A DNA stretch of 64,000 nucleotides, from positions 1 through 64,000 of the forward strand of contig NZ_CAIJDP010000053.1 in the NCBI RefSeq assembly GCF_903819435.1, read 5' to 3'. The notes under the pieces are model-generated. The model saw only the letters and a list, made by a program, of their open reading frames with translations. It did no database searches and had not been told where the DNA came from. The translations under genes were made by a program, and so were the position numbers. Of this stretch, positions 16,828-25,334 are shown in pieces (within the stretch, counting starts at the first letter, position 1; each line of letters begins with the position of its first letter). Origin of the DNA: Flavobacterium salmonis (GTDB lineage Bacteria > Bacteroidota > Bacteroidia > Flavobacteriales > Flavobacteriaceae).

Positions 16828-17346
16828 TTATTTTGGGTTAATAGCAATTGAGCTCGTAACGGTTAACTGCTGAATATCACGATCGAACAGGTAAAGTCCG
16901 CCTTTGTCTTCACCAATTAAGTTGATTTTGTCCAGAATAGATTTAGCTGTAGCTTCTTCCTCGATTTGTTCAGAAACATACCATTGTAAGAAATTATGTG
17001 TAGCATAATCTTTTTCTTCAAAAGTGATGTGTACCAATTCGTTGATAGATTGCGAAACAAAAAGTTCGTGATTATAAAGCTCCTCAAACATTTCTTTAAA
17101 AGTAGAATACGATATTCTAGGTGCTTTTAAATCTGTAATCTGAGCATGTCCGCCACGTTCGTTTACATATTTTACCAATTTAAGCATATGTGCACGCTCT
17201 TCGTCTGACTGGGTGTACATAAACTGAGCGATTCCTTCTAATCCATGTACTTCAGCCCAACAAGCCATTGAAAGGTACGTTTGAGAAGATTCTGCCTCTA
17301 TACGGATTTGTTTGTTTAAAGCCGTTTCAATATTTTTTGATAACAT
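16828..17346 (-). CDS. ftnA: Ferritin (non-heme iron storage protein)
   Basis: 172 residues. A 24-mer iron storage protein with ferroxidase centre residues in EAESSQTYLSMACWAE (E-x2-Y), EERAHMLKL (E-x2-H) and the later EEKDYATHNFLQWYVSEQIEEE. It oxidises Fe(II) and stores it as mineral in the cytoplasm. It lacks the heme Met of bacterioferritin, so FtnA class is chosen. It is transcribed alone. A -7-like TAACTTTA lies just upstream of the start. Confidence 0.95.
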   Translation of the reverse strand: MLSKNIETALNKQIRIEAESSQTYLSMACWAEVHGLEGIAQFMYTQSDEERAHMLKLVKYVNERGGHAQITDLKAPRISYSTFKEMFEELYNHELFVSQSINELVHITFEEKDYATHNFLQWYVSEQIEEEATAKSILDKINLIGEDKGGLYLFDRDIQQLTVTSSIAINPK

Positions 17347-17426
17347 AATAGATGTCTTTTTTGTAAAGTTAAAAAAAATAATTCAAACCATTTTTTGGAT
17401 ATCTGAAAAACATAAGAATATTTCGA

Positions 17427-18905
17427 TTAATTCTTAGTCGATTTAAGGTTATCAAAAGAAATAGGCTGTGAGAAAATGGCTTTATTAATGATTGAATTTT
17501 TTTCTTCATAATAAAACCCGTCTGTAAATTTCCGCATTATGTATTGTTTTGAAGCTATATCATAATAGCTCAAAATGTAATAATCTTTTAGTTTAAGAAT
17601 ATTTTGCAGCGAAATATTTTTATTGATACTTAAATAATAAAAAACATTATCAATAGCCAAAGGTTCTGATTGTTTGTTTTTTACAAATTCTAAATCCGAA
17701 TTAAGCATAGCATCAAAATAAGCCATTTTACTTGAATATTCAGAGTAGCCTCCAAAGTCATTATCAAAAAAATCTGCCAGTAAATTGCTCTGTATGTTAT
17801 CAAAACCTGAAATCTGATATTCTACAAATCCGCCAAAAGATATTGATGTATTTTTCTTGTTTTTAAAAACTGTTATTCCTGCATTTAATGTTGAAAGCTG
17901 TTTTAAAAACTTCTCAGTAGTTTTTACCTCCTGAGGATTTTTATCGTTTATCTGTAAAAAGAAGGGTGAATTTTTAAAATTAACGGAGTCTTTTTTTGAG
18001 ACAGAGAGGCTTTTAAGTGTTTTGCCTGAATCAAAATCTTTGATGTCAAACAATAGTTCTTCTTTGCCTGCCTTGATTTGCATTAATTTGTTTTCGTAAA
18101 AAAAAGAGTTGGAAGTTTTTGATGGTGTTTTAGAGACAGGCTGATTGAAATTTTTCTCGGTAACATCTACAGTGATAGTATTTAGATCTAAAACGTGGGT
18201 CTTTTTTAAACTGTAATCGAATGTCAAAAAAATATGATCGCCTGATACATACATTTTGGTTTTTTTAATCGTTTTATCTAAGGTATTAAAACTATCAGGA
18301 TCTATTTTTTCAATTGGGTAATATCGGATAACGGTATTGAAAGCCAAATTCTGCTCTTTATCATTCTGAAACAGGATTCCGGATAAATCAAACATTTTTA
18401 CTTCGGCCTTTCCATTATTAAATTCATAGAGTAACAGATGCTGCCTATTTGTTTCCTTACAAAGCATATAAAAATTATTGTTTTTTTGGTAAGTCGTTAT
18501 TACATTTTCGTTGTTTGGTGACAAATCAAAATTTAAAGCTTTTGAAGTTTTTGTTTCCAGATAATATTTAATAATTCGGATGTTTCTTAAATTATTTGTG
18601 GCCCAATAAAGCAGAGGATTTCCGTCATCCCCAATACTATGACCAATTAAAGACCTGTCTTTTTCCATTTTTATAGAATCGGTAAATTGATTTTTGAGGA
18701 AAAGAGATTTATTGTATTTTAAGATATTAATGTATTTATCATCTGCTGCAAAAACATAAATGTCATTAGTTTTTACATCTTCAATATTGAGTATCTGACC
18801 ATTTTCTAAAGGCCTGTTTAGGTTTAATGAAAAAGAATTTAATACTGTCTGGCTGAATGAGACAGCATTATAAAAGACGTATAAAATAAGGAATAGTTTT
18901 TTCAT
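17427..18905 (-). CDS. Exported protein of unknown function, family A (distant member)
   Basis: 492 residues with a signal peptide (MKKLFLILYVFYNAVSFSQ, cleaved after FSQ). The mature part is all-beta-looking, with blocks such as FAADDKYINILKYN, HVLDLNTITVDV and a C-terminal LKDYYILSYYDIASKQYIMRKF. That C-terminus matches the tandem genes at 21394 and 22922 (LDAYYLGYYDNKTKEYIIRKF), and length and layout also agree, so the three form one family. I recognise no known domain. Propeller-like repeats are possible but unproven. Confidence 0.75.
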   Translation of the reverse strand: MKKLFLILYVFYNAVSFSQTVLNSFSLNLNRPLENGQILNIEDVKTNDIYVFAADDKYINILKYNKSLFLKNQFTDSIKMEKDRSLIGHSIGDDGNPLLYWATNNLRNIRIIKYYLETKTSKALNFDLSPNNENVITTYQKNNNFYMLCKETNRQHLLLYEFNNGKAEVKMFDLSGILFQNDKEQNLAFNTVIRYYPIEKIDPDSFNTLDKTIKKTKMYVSGDHIFLTFDYSLKKTHVLDLNTITVDVTEKNFNQPVSKTPSKTSNSFFYENKLMQIKAGKEELLFDIKDFDSGKTLKSLSVSKKDSVNFKNSPFFLQINDKNPQEVKTTEKFLKQLSTLNAGITVFKNKKNTSISFGGFVEYQISGFDNIQSNLLADFFDNDFGGYSEYSSKMAYFDAMLNSDLEFVKNKQSEPLAIDNVFYYLSINKNISLQNILKLKDYYILSYYDIASKQYIMRKFTDGFYYEEKNSIINKAIFSQPISFDNLKSTKN

Positions 18906-18944
18906 ATCGTTTTACGCTCAAATATTGTTCCGTTTTTTATCTTC

Positions 18945-19574
18945 TTATTGATTCATAAGCTCTTGAAAAAAATCTACAAACCGACCTACATGCAATCCAT
19001 CCATCAATCCGTGATGAACATGTACAGACACAGGCATCGATTTTTTCCCGTTTTCTAAGGTAATCATTTTTCCAAAAGAAATTTTAGGGCAGCTATCCGG
19101 ATAAGTGTAACTGCGTGCGTGAGAAAGTGAAGTGAAATTTATCCACGGAATCGCCGAAAAGTGAATCAGATTATCATCATCAAACGATCTTGTAAAAAGT
19201 CCGGGAGTGTTTTGTATACGCTCAATTTCTGTATAAGTATTCTTTTCAAAAATCCTGAAAGCCGGATTGTATTCTATTAATGAAAAGCCGAAAGTACCGT
19301 CTTTGCGGCCAATTGTTGCAGAAACATCTACACGATCATTAATGTAGATTTGATTTTCAGAAATGCGATATTTAAAATTTTCAATCGAGTTTACCGCAAC
19401 CAAAGTTTTATGCAGATAAAAGATAAAAAAAGAAGCCTTTAGTTTTTTAGCGGTTTGATAGGCTTTTGTACAATCAATCTCGACAGTAACACCAAAAAAA
19501 GGTTCTTCCATTTTACTGAAATGTTCAAAATGCTCTTTTCTGTTCCAGTTTTCTAAATCTAAAAGTGTTTTCAT
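18945..19574 (-). CDS. Chloramphenicol acetyltransferase-like protein (CatA type)
   Basis: 209 residues, complete. The active-site motif HVHHGLMDGLHVG gives the catalytic His188 and Asp191, and SFSYTYPDSCPKISFGK-like C-terminal elements match classical CAT trimers. The usual chloramphenicol-contacting residues cannot be checked by eye, so the natural substrate is uncertain and many chromosomal members are not resistance genes. The start codon overlaps the stop of the HAD gene by one base (TAATG), showing translational coupling. Confidence 0.8.
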   Translation of the reverse strand: MKTLLDLENWNRKEHFEHFSKMEEPFFGVTVEIDCTKAYQTAKKLKASFFIFYLHKTLVAVNSIENFKYRISENQIYINDRVDVSATIGRKDGTFGFSLIEYNPAFRIFEKNTYTEIERIQNTPGLFTRSFDDDNLIHFSAIPWINFTSLSHARSYTYPDSCPKISFGKMITLENGKKSMPVSVHVHHGLMDGLHVGRFVDFFQELMNQ

Positions 19575-20281
19575 TACAGTAAATTATGAACAACTTCGGT
19601 AATTTTTTCGAATGAACTAAAATGTTCGTGTTCCACTTTATGATTGATTTTTTCATGTTCCCAGGTGGTATGAAACGGAATGTGAACGGCATATCCGCCA
19701 ATTCCTAAAACCGGAAGCACATCTGATTTTAACGAGTTCCCGATCATAAGAAATTCATGCGCCTGAATATCCAGACGGCCTAATAATTTTTGATAATCAA
19801 TTTCCTGTTTGTCCGACATGACTTCGATATGGTGAAAATAATGTCCCAAACCGGAGCGATGCAATTTGCTGTGCTGATCTTTTAAGTCGCCTTTTGTAGC
19901 TACGACCAGTTTGTATTTTCCATGTAATGACTGAAGGGTTTCTTCGATTCCGTCAAGCAGTTCTATTGGTTTTTCCAGTAACTCTTTTCCGTATTGAATG
20001 ATTTTTTCAATGACTTCAACCGGAATGGTATTATTCGAAATATTCATTGCCGCTTCGATCATCGATAAAATATATCCTTTGATTCCGTAACCGTATAAAG
20101 GAAGATTCTCAATTTCGATTTTAAATAGCTCCTGAGAAATTCCCTGATGTGAAAGATAATCTTCCATTAAGGCGCAAAATTTATTTTCGGTTTCCTGAAA
20201 GTAAGGTTCGTTTACAAATAAAGTATCATCGGCATCAAATGCGATTACTTTTAAGTTGGGTATTTTGTTTTTATGTAACAT
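19574..20281 (-). CDS. HAD-superfamily hydrolase
   Basis: 235 residues. Motif I is AFDADDTLF (nucleophile D16, general acid D18), motif II is the Thr in VVATKGDLKD, and motif IV is MIGNSLKSDVLP with metal-binding acids. The cap between motifs I and II is helical, so it is a type C1 HAD phosphatase (phosphoglycolate-type group). Substrate unknown. It is the first gene of a two-gene unit with the CAT-like acetyltransferase. Confidence 0.88.
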   Translation of the reverse strand: MLHKNKIPNLKVIAFDADDTLFVNEPYFQETENKFCALMEDYLSHQGISQELFKIEIENLPLYGYGIKGYILSMIEAAMNISNNTIPVEVIEKIIQYGKELLEKPIELLDGIEETLQSLHGKYKLVVATKGDLKDQHSKLHRSGLGHYFHHIEVMSDKQEIDYQKLLGRLDIQAHEFLMIGNSLKSDVLPVLGIGGYAVHIPFHTTWEHEKINHKVEHEHFSSFEKITEVVHNLL

Positions 20282-20324
20282 GGTATATTTTGTTTCAAGT
20301 TTGAAGTTTTCTTTGTTTCAGGTT

Positions 20325-20407
20325 TTTTTGCTACGAATTACACGAATTTCCTCTAATTGTAGAACAAATTAAAATAATTTTAAAAAATCTGCAGAATCTG
20401 CGTGAAA
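20325..20407. repeat. Intergenic repeat-like AT-rich segment
   Basis: The stretch holds GCTACGAATTACACGAATTTC and AATCTGCAGAATCTGCGTGAAACC, motifs shared in spirit with the gap at 7876-7996. It separates the HAD and EamA genes, and I see no gene in it. Confidence 0.35.
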
Positions 20408-20410
20408 CCT

Positions 20411-21301
20411 TTAATCAGTCTTAGAAGAAAGCTTTTTTAACGAAATAGTCTTATCGTAAAAAGTAATCCGGATTCCGAAAAGCAAAATGATTCCGCCAAT
20501 AACCATTTGTAAAGTTATTTTTTCTTCTAAAAACAACCAAGCTAATATTGAAGTAATTACAGCCTGACTTAATAAACTTAAAGAAACCCTCGTAGCACGC
20601 ATGTGCTGGGTTGCATAACTAACCGAAAGCCAGGCACACAATTGACAAATTACCGACTGCAATATCAATATAAACCAGCCTGTATCTGAAAATCCGGTAA
20701 AAGGTTCGTTTAGTAAATAACAAAGTATCCCTAAATAAATACTGGAAGCGAATAAACTAATGGTCATAAACGATAAAACATCCACCTTTGAAAGAACATT
20801 TTTGCTGATCAAAAGATAAATTGAATATAAAATACCGGATAAAACAGCAAACAGAAATGCCTGATTGAAATTCAATTCCACAAAAAAGGCAAAGCCAACC
20901 AAAGTCACCATTCCGAATAAGGATACCAATGTTCCAATCCAAAAGTTAGTAGCAGGTTTTGATTTCAGGAATAAAAAAGAACCAATTCCTACCCAAACCG
21001 GAGACAGATTGGTCAGTAACGAAGCCTGAGTAGCACTCGAGTCCTGAATGGCGATATTCCAAACGGCAACATCTGAAGCAAACAGAATACCGCAAAGTGC
21101 TGCTAAAAGAGTAAATTTTAATGTTGGCAGTTTAAAGTTTTTGCTCAAAAGCACATAAGGCAAAAGTAATGTCACCGCAAAAAACATTCTGTAAAATGCC
21201 GAAATTAATCCTGGCGTTAATTTGAGTTTTACCAAGATAGGGAAGATGGAAATACAAAGTATGCCGCAGATTAAGGCTAATCTTGGTTTGGTCAGTTTCA
21301 T
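20411..21301 (-). CDS. EamA/DMT family transporter
   Basis: 296 residues with ten predicted membrane helices in two repeats of five, the drug/metabolite transporter pattern. Marks are LALICGILCISIFPILVKL at the start, and the second half with SQAVITSILAWLFLEEKITLQM, the typical EamA end. The ATG at 21301 is used since an upstream in-frame start adds twelve residues (MLILHFRLIKTK) with no support. Substrate unknown. Confidence 0.9.
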   Translation of the reverse strand: MKLTKPRLALICGILCISIFPILVKLKLTPGLISAFYRMFFAVTLLLPYVLLSKNFKLPTLKFTLLAALCGILFASDVAVWNIAIQDSSATQASLLTNLSPVWVGIGSFLFLKSKPATNFWIGTLVSLFGMVTLVGFAFFVELNFNQAFLFAVLSGILYSIYLLISKNVLSKVDVLSFMTISLFASSIYLGILCYLLNEPFTGFSDTGWFILILQSVICQLCAWLSVSYATQHMRATRVSLSLLSQAVITSILAWLFLEEKITLQMVIGGIILLFGIRITFYDKTISLKKLSSKTD

Positions 21302-21354
21302 TTTTGTTTTTATTAAGCGAAAATGCAAAATTAGCATTTTGAAAGCGTTCTTTC

Positions 21355-21391
21355 AGAAAAAAACTCCCAATTCATAAAATCAGGAGTTTTG
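21355..21391 (-). terminator. Terminator of the first tandem family A gene
   Basis: AAAACTCC / GGAGTTTT stem with a 15-base loop and a run of A on the plus strand (T on minus), three bases after the stop of the gene at 21394. Confidence 0.8.
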
Positions 21392-21393
21392 TA

Positions 21394-22827
21394 TTAATCT
21401 TCAAATTTTCTAATAATGTATTCTTTTGTTTTATTATCGTAATATCCCAGATAGTAGGCATCTAATTTGAACAAAGTCTGTGATGAAACATCATTATTTT
21501 TATCAAAAAAAGTTCTGATTTTGTCAAAAGCTAATGGTTGTAATTCTCCATTAATATGGTTCCCCTGATTGTCAAACAATCCTTCAATTTTGACTACTTT
21601 TCGGTTAGAATAAGAATTAAAGCTCTGCATAGTTGAATTGAAAGCAGCCACTGAAATCAGAGCACCAATTAATCCAAACTGACCTAATGCTATTTGTCCT
21701 GTAGATTGCTGAAGTGCCGAAACGCCTCCAAAAGTAATTAGGGTATTTTGACCAATATGGTAACAACTTAGAGCAGAGCTTAGGTTATTTGTTTTTCTAA
21801 TAAACTGAGAACTGTTTTCTAAGACCCTTTTTCCTCCAAAGCTGCCACCTTCCTGATAAATTTCGGAATTCTTAAATTCAATCGGATTAGTTGAATTGGC
21901 AAGATATTCTTTTATTATGTTGTCATCTAAATCTTTTATCGTGAAATGAAAAATATCTGATGAGGTTTTTATCTGATATAATTTATTGTCAAAATAAAAA
22001 GAATTTGAATTTAAAAATGCTCGTTCACCACTTAAATATGGTTTTTTTACCATTTTTTCAGTAGCAGTAAAATCCTTTAAATCAATTAAAATGACCTGAG
22101 TAAAATCGATATTGCTATCATTAGTTATTATAATTTGTTTGTTATTGAAATAGCATTTTCTTTTTTTCGCAGCATCCGTTAATGATGTTGGGTTCTCGAC
22201 AGTAATATTTTGTAAGGAGAAAGGCGTATCGAAAGGTGGTAAATATTCAGACAAAATACCCGATAAGTCTGATTTTTTATAGTCTGATTCTAAAAAATGA
22301 AATCTTTCTGCAGGAATCATTTTTTCTGTATAATTGCCTTCGTTGTTAAAAACATAGATCTTGAAGATATTACTATTTTTTAAAACCGTTAGTATATAAA
22401 AATTTTCGTTTTCACTGAACTTTTGTAAAACCTTTTCATTTTTTAAAATCAGTTTATATTCTTTGGTTGTGGTTTTACGATTATTAAAATCGTATAGTTG
22501 CGCAAATATATTCTCATGGTTATTAGACGACCAATATAATCTCGTACCATCATTACTGGTATTGTAACCAATAATATTAGCGTATGTTTTGGTATTTGGC
22601 CTTTCGGCAGAAATACTGTCAACAATTTGCATCTTGTCATTCAGATTAATTGCTTTTACTTTTTCTTTGTCGCTTATAAATAAAGTAACCGTGTTTTTTT
22701 CATGATTAACCGTTTGAAAAACATCACGATTTTTTTTTAGTTCCAAAACGATCGAGTTTACAACTTCCTGAGTAAAAGCAGTTATAGTTGTAAGAAGTAA
22801 AAAAAGTAAAAAAGTTGTTTTTTTCAT
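21394..22827 (-). CDS. Exported protein of unknown function, family A (tandem copy 1)
   Basis: 477 residues, signal peptide MKKTTFLLFLLLTTITAFTQ with a normal ATG. The protein is a close paralogue of the gene at 22922, sharing for instance SDVFHFTIKDLDDN-like, KLYQIKTSSDIF and the C-terminal YYLGYYDNKTKEYIIRKFED. The last 63 bases of both genes are identical. I recognise no domain. The C-terminal glycine-rich stretch ALGQFGLIGALISVAAF differs from the other copy. Exported location is inferred from the signal peptide. Confidence 0.8.
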   Translation of the reverse strand: MKKTTFLLFLLLTTITAFTQEVVNSIVLELKKNRDVFQTVNHEKNTVTLFISDKEKVKAINLNDKMQIVDSISAERPNTKTYANIIGYNTSNDGTRLYWSSNNHENIFAQLYDFNNRKTTTKEYKLILKNEKVLQKFSENENFYILTVLKNSNIFKIYVFNNEGNYTEKMIPAERFHFLESDYKKSDLSGILSEYLPPFDTPFSLQNITVENPTSLTDAAKKRKCYFNNKQIIITNDSNIDFTQVILIDLKDFTATEKMVKKPYLSGERAFLNSNSFYFDNKLYQIKTSSDIFHFTIKDLDDNIIKEYLANSTNPIEFKNSEIYQEGGSFGGKRVLENSSQFIRKTNNLSSALSCYHIGQNTLITFGGVSALQQSTGQIALGQFGLIGALISVAAFNSTMQSFNSYSNRKVVKIEGLFDNQGNHINGELQPLAFDKIRTFFDKNNDVSSQTLFKLDAYYLGYYDNKTKEYIIRKFED

Positions 22828-22855
22828 AAATTTGGGCGCAACAGATTTTTAATTG

Positions 22856-22874
22856 GCGAATATTTTATTTTTTG
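22856..22874 (-). repeat. Duplicated upstream block of the tandem genes (copy 1)
   Basis: The 19 bases GCGAATATTTTATTTTTTG are identical to 24371-24389, so the duplicated unit included the promoter or leader region, not only the coding sequence. Confidence 0.7.
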
Positions 22875-22921
22875 ATAAAGGATAGCTTGTTATTAAACCT
22901 AATCCTGAGTTTGATTTATAT

Positions 22922-24367
22922 TTAATCTTCAAATTTTCTAATAATGTATTCTTTTGTTTTATTATCGTAATATCCCAGATAGTAAGCATCTAATTTGAAT
23001 AATGTTTGTGCTGAAATAGTATTATTTTTGTCAAAAAAAGTACTGATTTTATCAGATGCCAATGGCACTAATTTTCCTTTAATACGATTTCCTGCAGTAT
23101 CAAACAATCCTTCGGTTTTAACGACTCTTCTGTTAGAACTGGAATCGAAATCTTCCATTGATGTACTAAATACAATATCTTCAGTAAGCCCAAATTGATT
23201 TATTGTAGTTTGATCGGCTGATTGTTTTAACTCTGATACACCTCCGAAAGTAATGAATGTGTTTAGACCCGTCTGATAACAGGAAAGTCCAAGAAATAAA
23301 TTGTTTGATTTAAGAATAAACAGCGGACTGCTTGCTAAAGTTCTTTTAGCTCTTAAACTGCCACCCTGTTCATGAAATTCTGAATTTTTAAAGGCAATTG
23401 GTTTCGTTGAATTGGCAAAATATTCTTTTAGAATGTTATCCTCTAAATCTTTTATAGTGAAATAAATGATTCCTGATGAGCTTTTTAGCTGATATAGTTT
23501 ATTGTCAAAATAAAAGGAATTTGAATTTAAAAATTTTCGATCGCCAACCAAATATTGTTTTTTTATCATCTTTTCGGTAGCAGTAAAACTTTGTAAATCA
23601 ATTAAAATCAACTGAGTAAAATCGATGTTGATATCAAGGGTGATTACAAGTTGTTTATTGTTGAAATAGCATTTTCTTTTTTTGGCAGCATCTATTAATG
23701 ATGTTTGATTTTCAACAGTGATGTTTTGTAAAGAGAAAGGTGCTTCAAAAGGCAATAAACTTTCGGAAAAGGCGGTATATAGATCTGATTTTTTATAGTC
23801 TGATGTGAAAAAGTGAAATCCTTCTGTGGTAATTATTTTCTCTGTATAATTGCCTTCGCTGTCAAAAATATACAGTTTGAAGATATCACTGTTTTTTAAA
23901 ACTGTCAGAATGTAAAAGTTTTCGTCCTGACTGAATTTTTGTATAACTTTTTCGTTTTTTAAAACCAGTTTGTATTCCTTGGTTATGGTTTCACGACTAT
24001 TAGTATTAAACAATTGGGCAAAAATGGCTTCATAATTAGTAGACGACCAAAATAATCGTGTGTTGCCATTGTTTTTATTATAACCAATTATATTAGTGTA
24101 AGTTTTAAGATTTGGCCTTTTAGCAGAGATACTGTCTGCAATTTGCATCTTTTCATTCAGATTAATTGCTTTTATTTTTAGTGAGTCTCTTACAAACAAT
24201 GTAACTGTTTTTTTTTCAGGGTTAGCAATTTGAAAAACAGCACTACTTTTTTTTAGTTCCAGAGGTATTGAATTTACAATTTCCTGTGCGAAAGCGGTTA
24301 GATTGCTTAGGAATAAAAAGATTAAAAAAGTTCTTTTTTTATAGATTGGAGTGTGGTGCTGTATCAA
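22922..24367 (-). CDS. Exported protein of unknown function, family A (tandem copy 2, lost ATG)
   Basis: 481 residues when read from the only available start, a TTG at 24367. The paralogue at 21394 begins ATG AAA AAA ACA ACT; here the same place reads AT-AAAAAAAGAACT, a one-base loss that removes the ATG. The frame from the AAA codon on is open and the signal peptide (TFLIFLFLSNLTAFAQ) is intact. Translation from TTG would add nine residues (MIQHHTPIY) before it. It could be weakly translated or be on the way to becoming a pseudogene. No stop codon or other damage is visible. Confidence 0.65.
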   Translation of the reverse strand: MIQHHTPIYKKRTFLIFLFLSNLTAFAQEIVNSIPLELKKSSAVFQIANPEKKTVTLFVRDSLKIKAINLNEKMQIADSISAKRPNLKTYTNIIGYNKNNGNTRLFWSSTNYEAIFAQLFNTNSRETITKEYKLVLKNEKVIQKFSQDENFYILTVLKNSDIFKLYIFDSEGNYTEKIITTEGFHFFTSDYKKSDLYTAFSESLLPFEAPFSLQNITVENQTSLIDAAKKRKCYFNNKQLVITLDINIDFTQLILIDLQSFTATEKMIKKQYLVGDRKFLNSNSFYFDNKLYQLKSSSGIIYFTIKDLEDNILKEYFANSTKPIAFKNSEFHEQGGSLRAKRTLASSPLFILKSNNLFLGLSCYQTGLNTFITFGGVSELKQSADQTTINQFGLTEDIVFSTSMEDFDSSSNRRVVKTEGLFDTAGNRIKGKLVPLASDKISTFFDKNNTISAQTLFKLDAYYLGYYDNKTKEYIIRKFED

Positions 24368-24370
24368 TTT

Positions 24371-24389
24371 GCGAATATTTTATTTTTTG
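24371..24389 (-). repeat. Duplicated upstream block of the tandem genes (copy 2)
   Basis: Identical to 22856-22874. Directly behind it (24390-24397) the minus strand reads TATCTTTG, a good -7 box, which is altered to TATCCTTTA in copy 1. Confidence 0.65.
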
Positions 24390-24397
24390 CAAAGATA
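24390..24397 (-). promoter_or_regulatory. -7 box upstream of tandem copy 2
   Basis: TATCTTTG on the minus strand fits TAnnTTTG and lies 23 bases before the TTG start at 24367. A clear -33 TTG at standard spacing was not found. Confidence 0.45.
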
Positions 24398-24424
24398 GTT
24401 TACAAAGCAAATACTATGAAAGTA

Positions 24425-24468
24425 AAAAGCGTAAATCAATTAAAAATGTTAATTGGTTTACGCTTTTT
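24425..24468 (-). terminator. Strong hairpin terminator
   Basis: A 20-bp stem (24424-24443 with 24449-24468) with one wobble position, five-base loop, A run on the left and T run on the right. It lies downstream of the toxin gene on the minus strand, after the short frame at 24476, and could end that transcript. Confidence 0.75.
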
Positions 24469-24475
24469 GTTGTTT

Positions 24476-24621
24476 TTAATATCTTGCCAATTCGCTGTAG
24501 GCCTTTTGAATTTGTTTATCTGAAAATGGTTTCTGTGTTTTGGCTAACATTTTACTGGTTCTGATACAGCTCATCATTATTAAATGCTTAATGGCTTTAA
24601 CGTTTAACTTATAGTTTCCAT
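24476..24621 (-). pseudogene. Small frame, possibly a frameshifted small gene
   Basis: A minus-strand frame reads MMSCIRTSKMLAKTQKPF then SDKQIQKAYSELARY and stops just before a strong terminator. An ATG at 24621 begins METIS in another frame, and adding one base would join it to LNVKAIKHLI and the rest, giving a 48-residue protein. This reading is an inference. The 24476-24577 part alone gives 33 residues. Confidence 0.3.
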
Positions 24622-24659
24622 TTCTGCAAATTGGTATCAGGATTTTTAATAACTATCGA

Positions 24660-24959
24660 TTATTTTACTTTTCTGCTCTTAATATCCTGACGGTTATCCC
24701 AAAACGATACTATTTGGATTTGATTTTCGTTTATTTCATAGAATATTAGATAAACTTTCATAGAAATAACACGGGTAATTTTGTTTGAAGTAAGTCTTCC
24801 AATCAGTTCTGAATTTGAAAGTGTGTCTAATAAATCTTCGACTTCATTTAGCAGTTTTAAGCTGTAAGTTGGACTTTCATTTCTAATTAAATAATATTCA
24901 ATAACATTTTGTAGCTGAAGTTTAGCAAAAGAAGACCAAACTATTTCTTTTTTAGCCAT
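24660..24959 (-). CDS. RelE/ParE-family toxin
   Basis: 99 residues of the ParE/RelE fold. Seen are the N-terminal AKKEIVWSSFAKLQLQNVIEYY, the strand-loop around SELIGRLTSNKITRVI, and the C-terminal MKVYLIFYEINENQIQIVSFWDNRQD ending in NRQD-like acid/Arg residues typical for the family. It probably inhibits DNA gyrase or cleaves mRNA, but which cannot be decided here. The start overlaps the antitoxin gene by 19 bases, as usual for TA operons. Confidence 0.88.
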   Translation of the reverse strand: MAKKEIVWSSFAKLQLQNVIEYYLIRNESPTYSLKLLNEVEDLLDTLSNSELIGRLTSNKITRVISMKVYLIFYEINENQIQIVSFWDNRQDIKSRKVK

Positions 24960-25177
24960 TCTCGCATTTCTGAGATTACTTCTTTATTTTTATGAAAATT
25001 TCCATTTTCGATCTCCGAACGACTACTCTCAATTGCCTTTTTTTGATCATTTGACAATTCATAAAGCTCTTGTTCAGATGAATCAAAAATAGTTTGAAGT
25101 GCATTTAGAAAATTCAAATCTTTAGAATCTTTGATTCTCGATATTAAATTCTTTTTTATTTGTGCAGTCAAGTCCAT
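24941..25177 (-). CDS. Antitoxin of the RelE/ParE-type pair
   Basis: 78 residues, helical and charged. Seen are MDLTAQIKKNLISRIKDSKDL at the start, and SNDQKKAIESSRSEIENGNFHKNKEVISEMREWLKKK at the end, a toxin-binding tail style found in small Bacteroidota antitoxins without a classical HTH. Its gene precedes and overlaps the toxin, and the pair has a -7 box at 25197-25204. It presumably neutralises the toxin and represses its own promoter, which is inference from the family. Confidence 0.82.
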   Translation of the reverse strand: MDLTAQIKKNLISRIKDSKDLNFLNALQTIFDSSEQELYELSNDQKKAIESSRSEIENGNFHKNKEVISEMREWLKKK

Positions 25178-25196
25178 AATGTTTTCTTTATATACT

Positions 25197-25204
25197 CAAA
25201 ATTA
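25197..25204 (-). promoter_or_regulatory. -7 box of the toxin-antitoxin promoter
   Basis: Minus strand TAATTTTG matches TAnnTTTG, 20 bases before the antitoxin ATG. Confidence 0.5.
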
Positions 25205-25261
25205 GAGATTTATTCTTAGAAAGTATAATCTATTGCGATTATTTGTACAAATGTGTCTAAA

Positions 25262-25298
25262 TAAAGAAAATTATCTGCCAGATGTTTAGGCAGATAAC
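25262..25298 (-). terminator. Terminator of metG
   Basis: TTATCTGCC at 25271-25279 pairs with GGCAGATAA at 25289-25297 (9-bp perfect stem), with an A-rich left flank that gives a T run on the minus strand. Confidence 0.75.
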
Positions 25299-25334
25299 TT
25301 CCCTTGTAAGTTTTATCGAAATAAAATTAATTTT

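Noticed and set aside
18945-20281. Chloramphenicol resistance cassette
   Set aside because: The CAT-like gene is coupled to a HAD gene in normal chromosomal context with similar base use and no mobile element around it, so an acquired resistance role is not supported.
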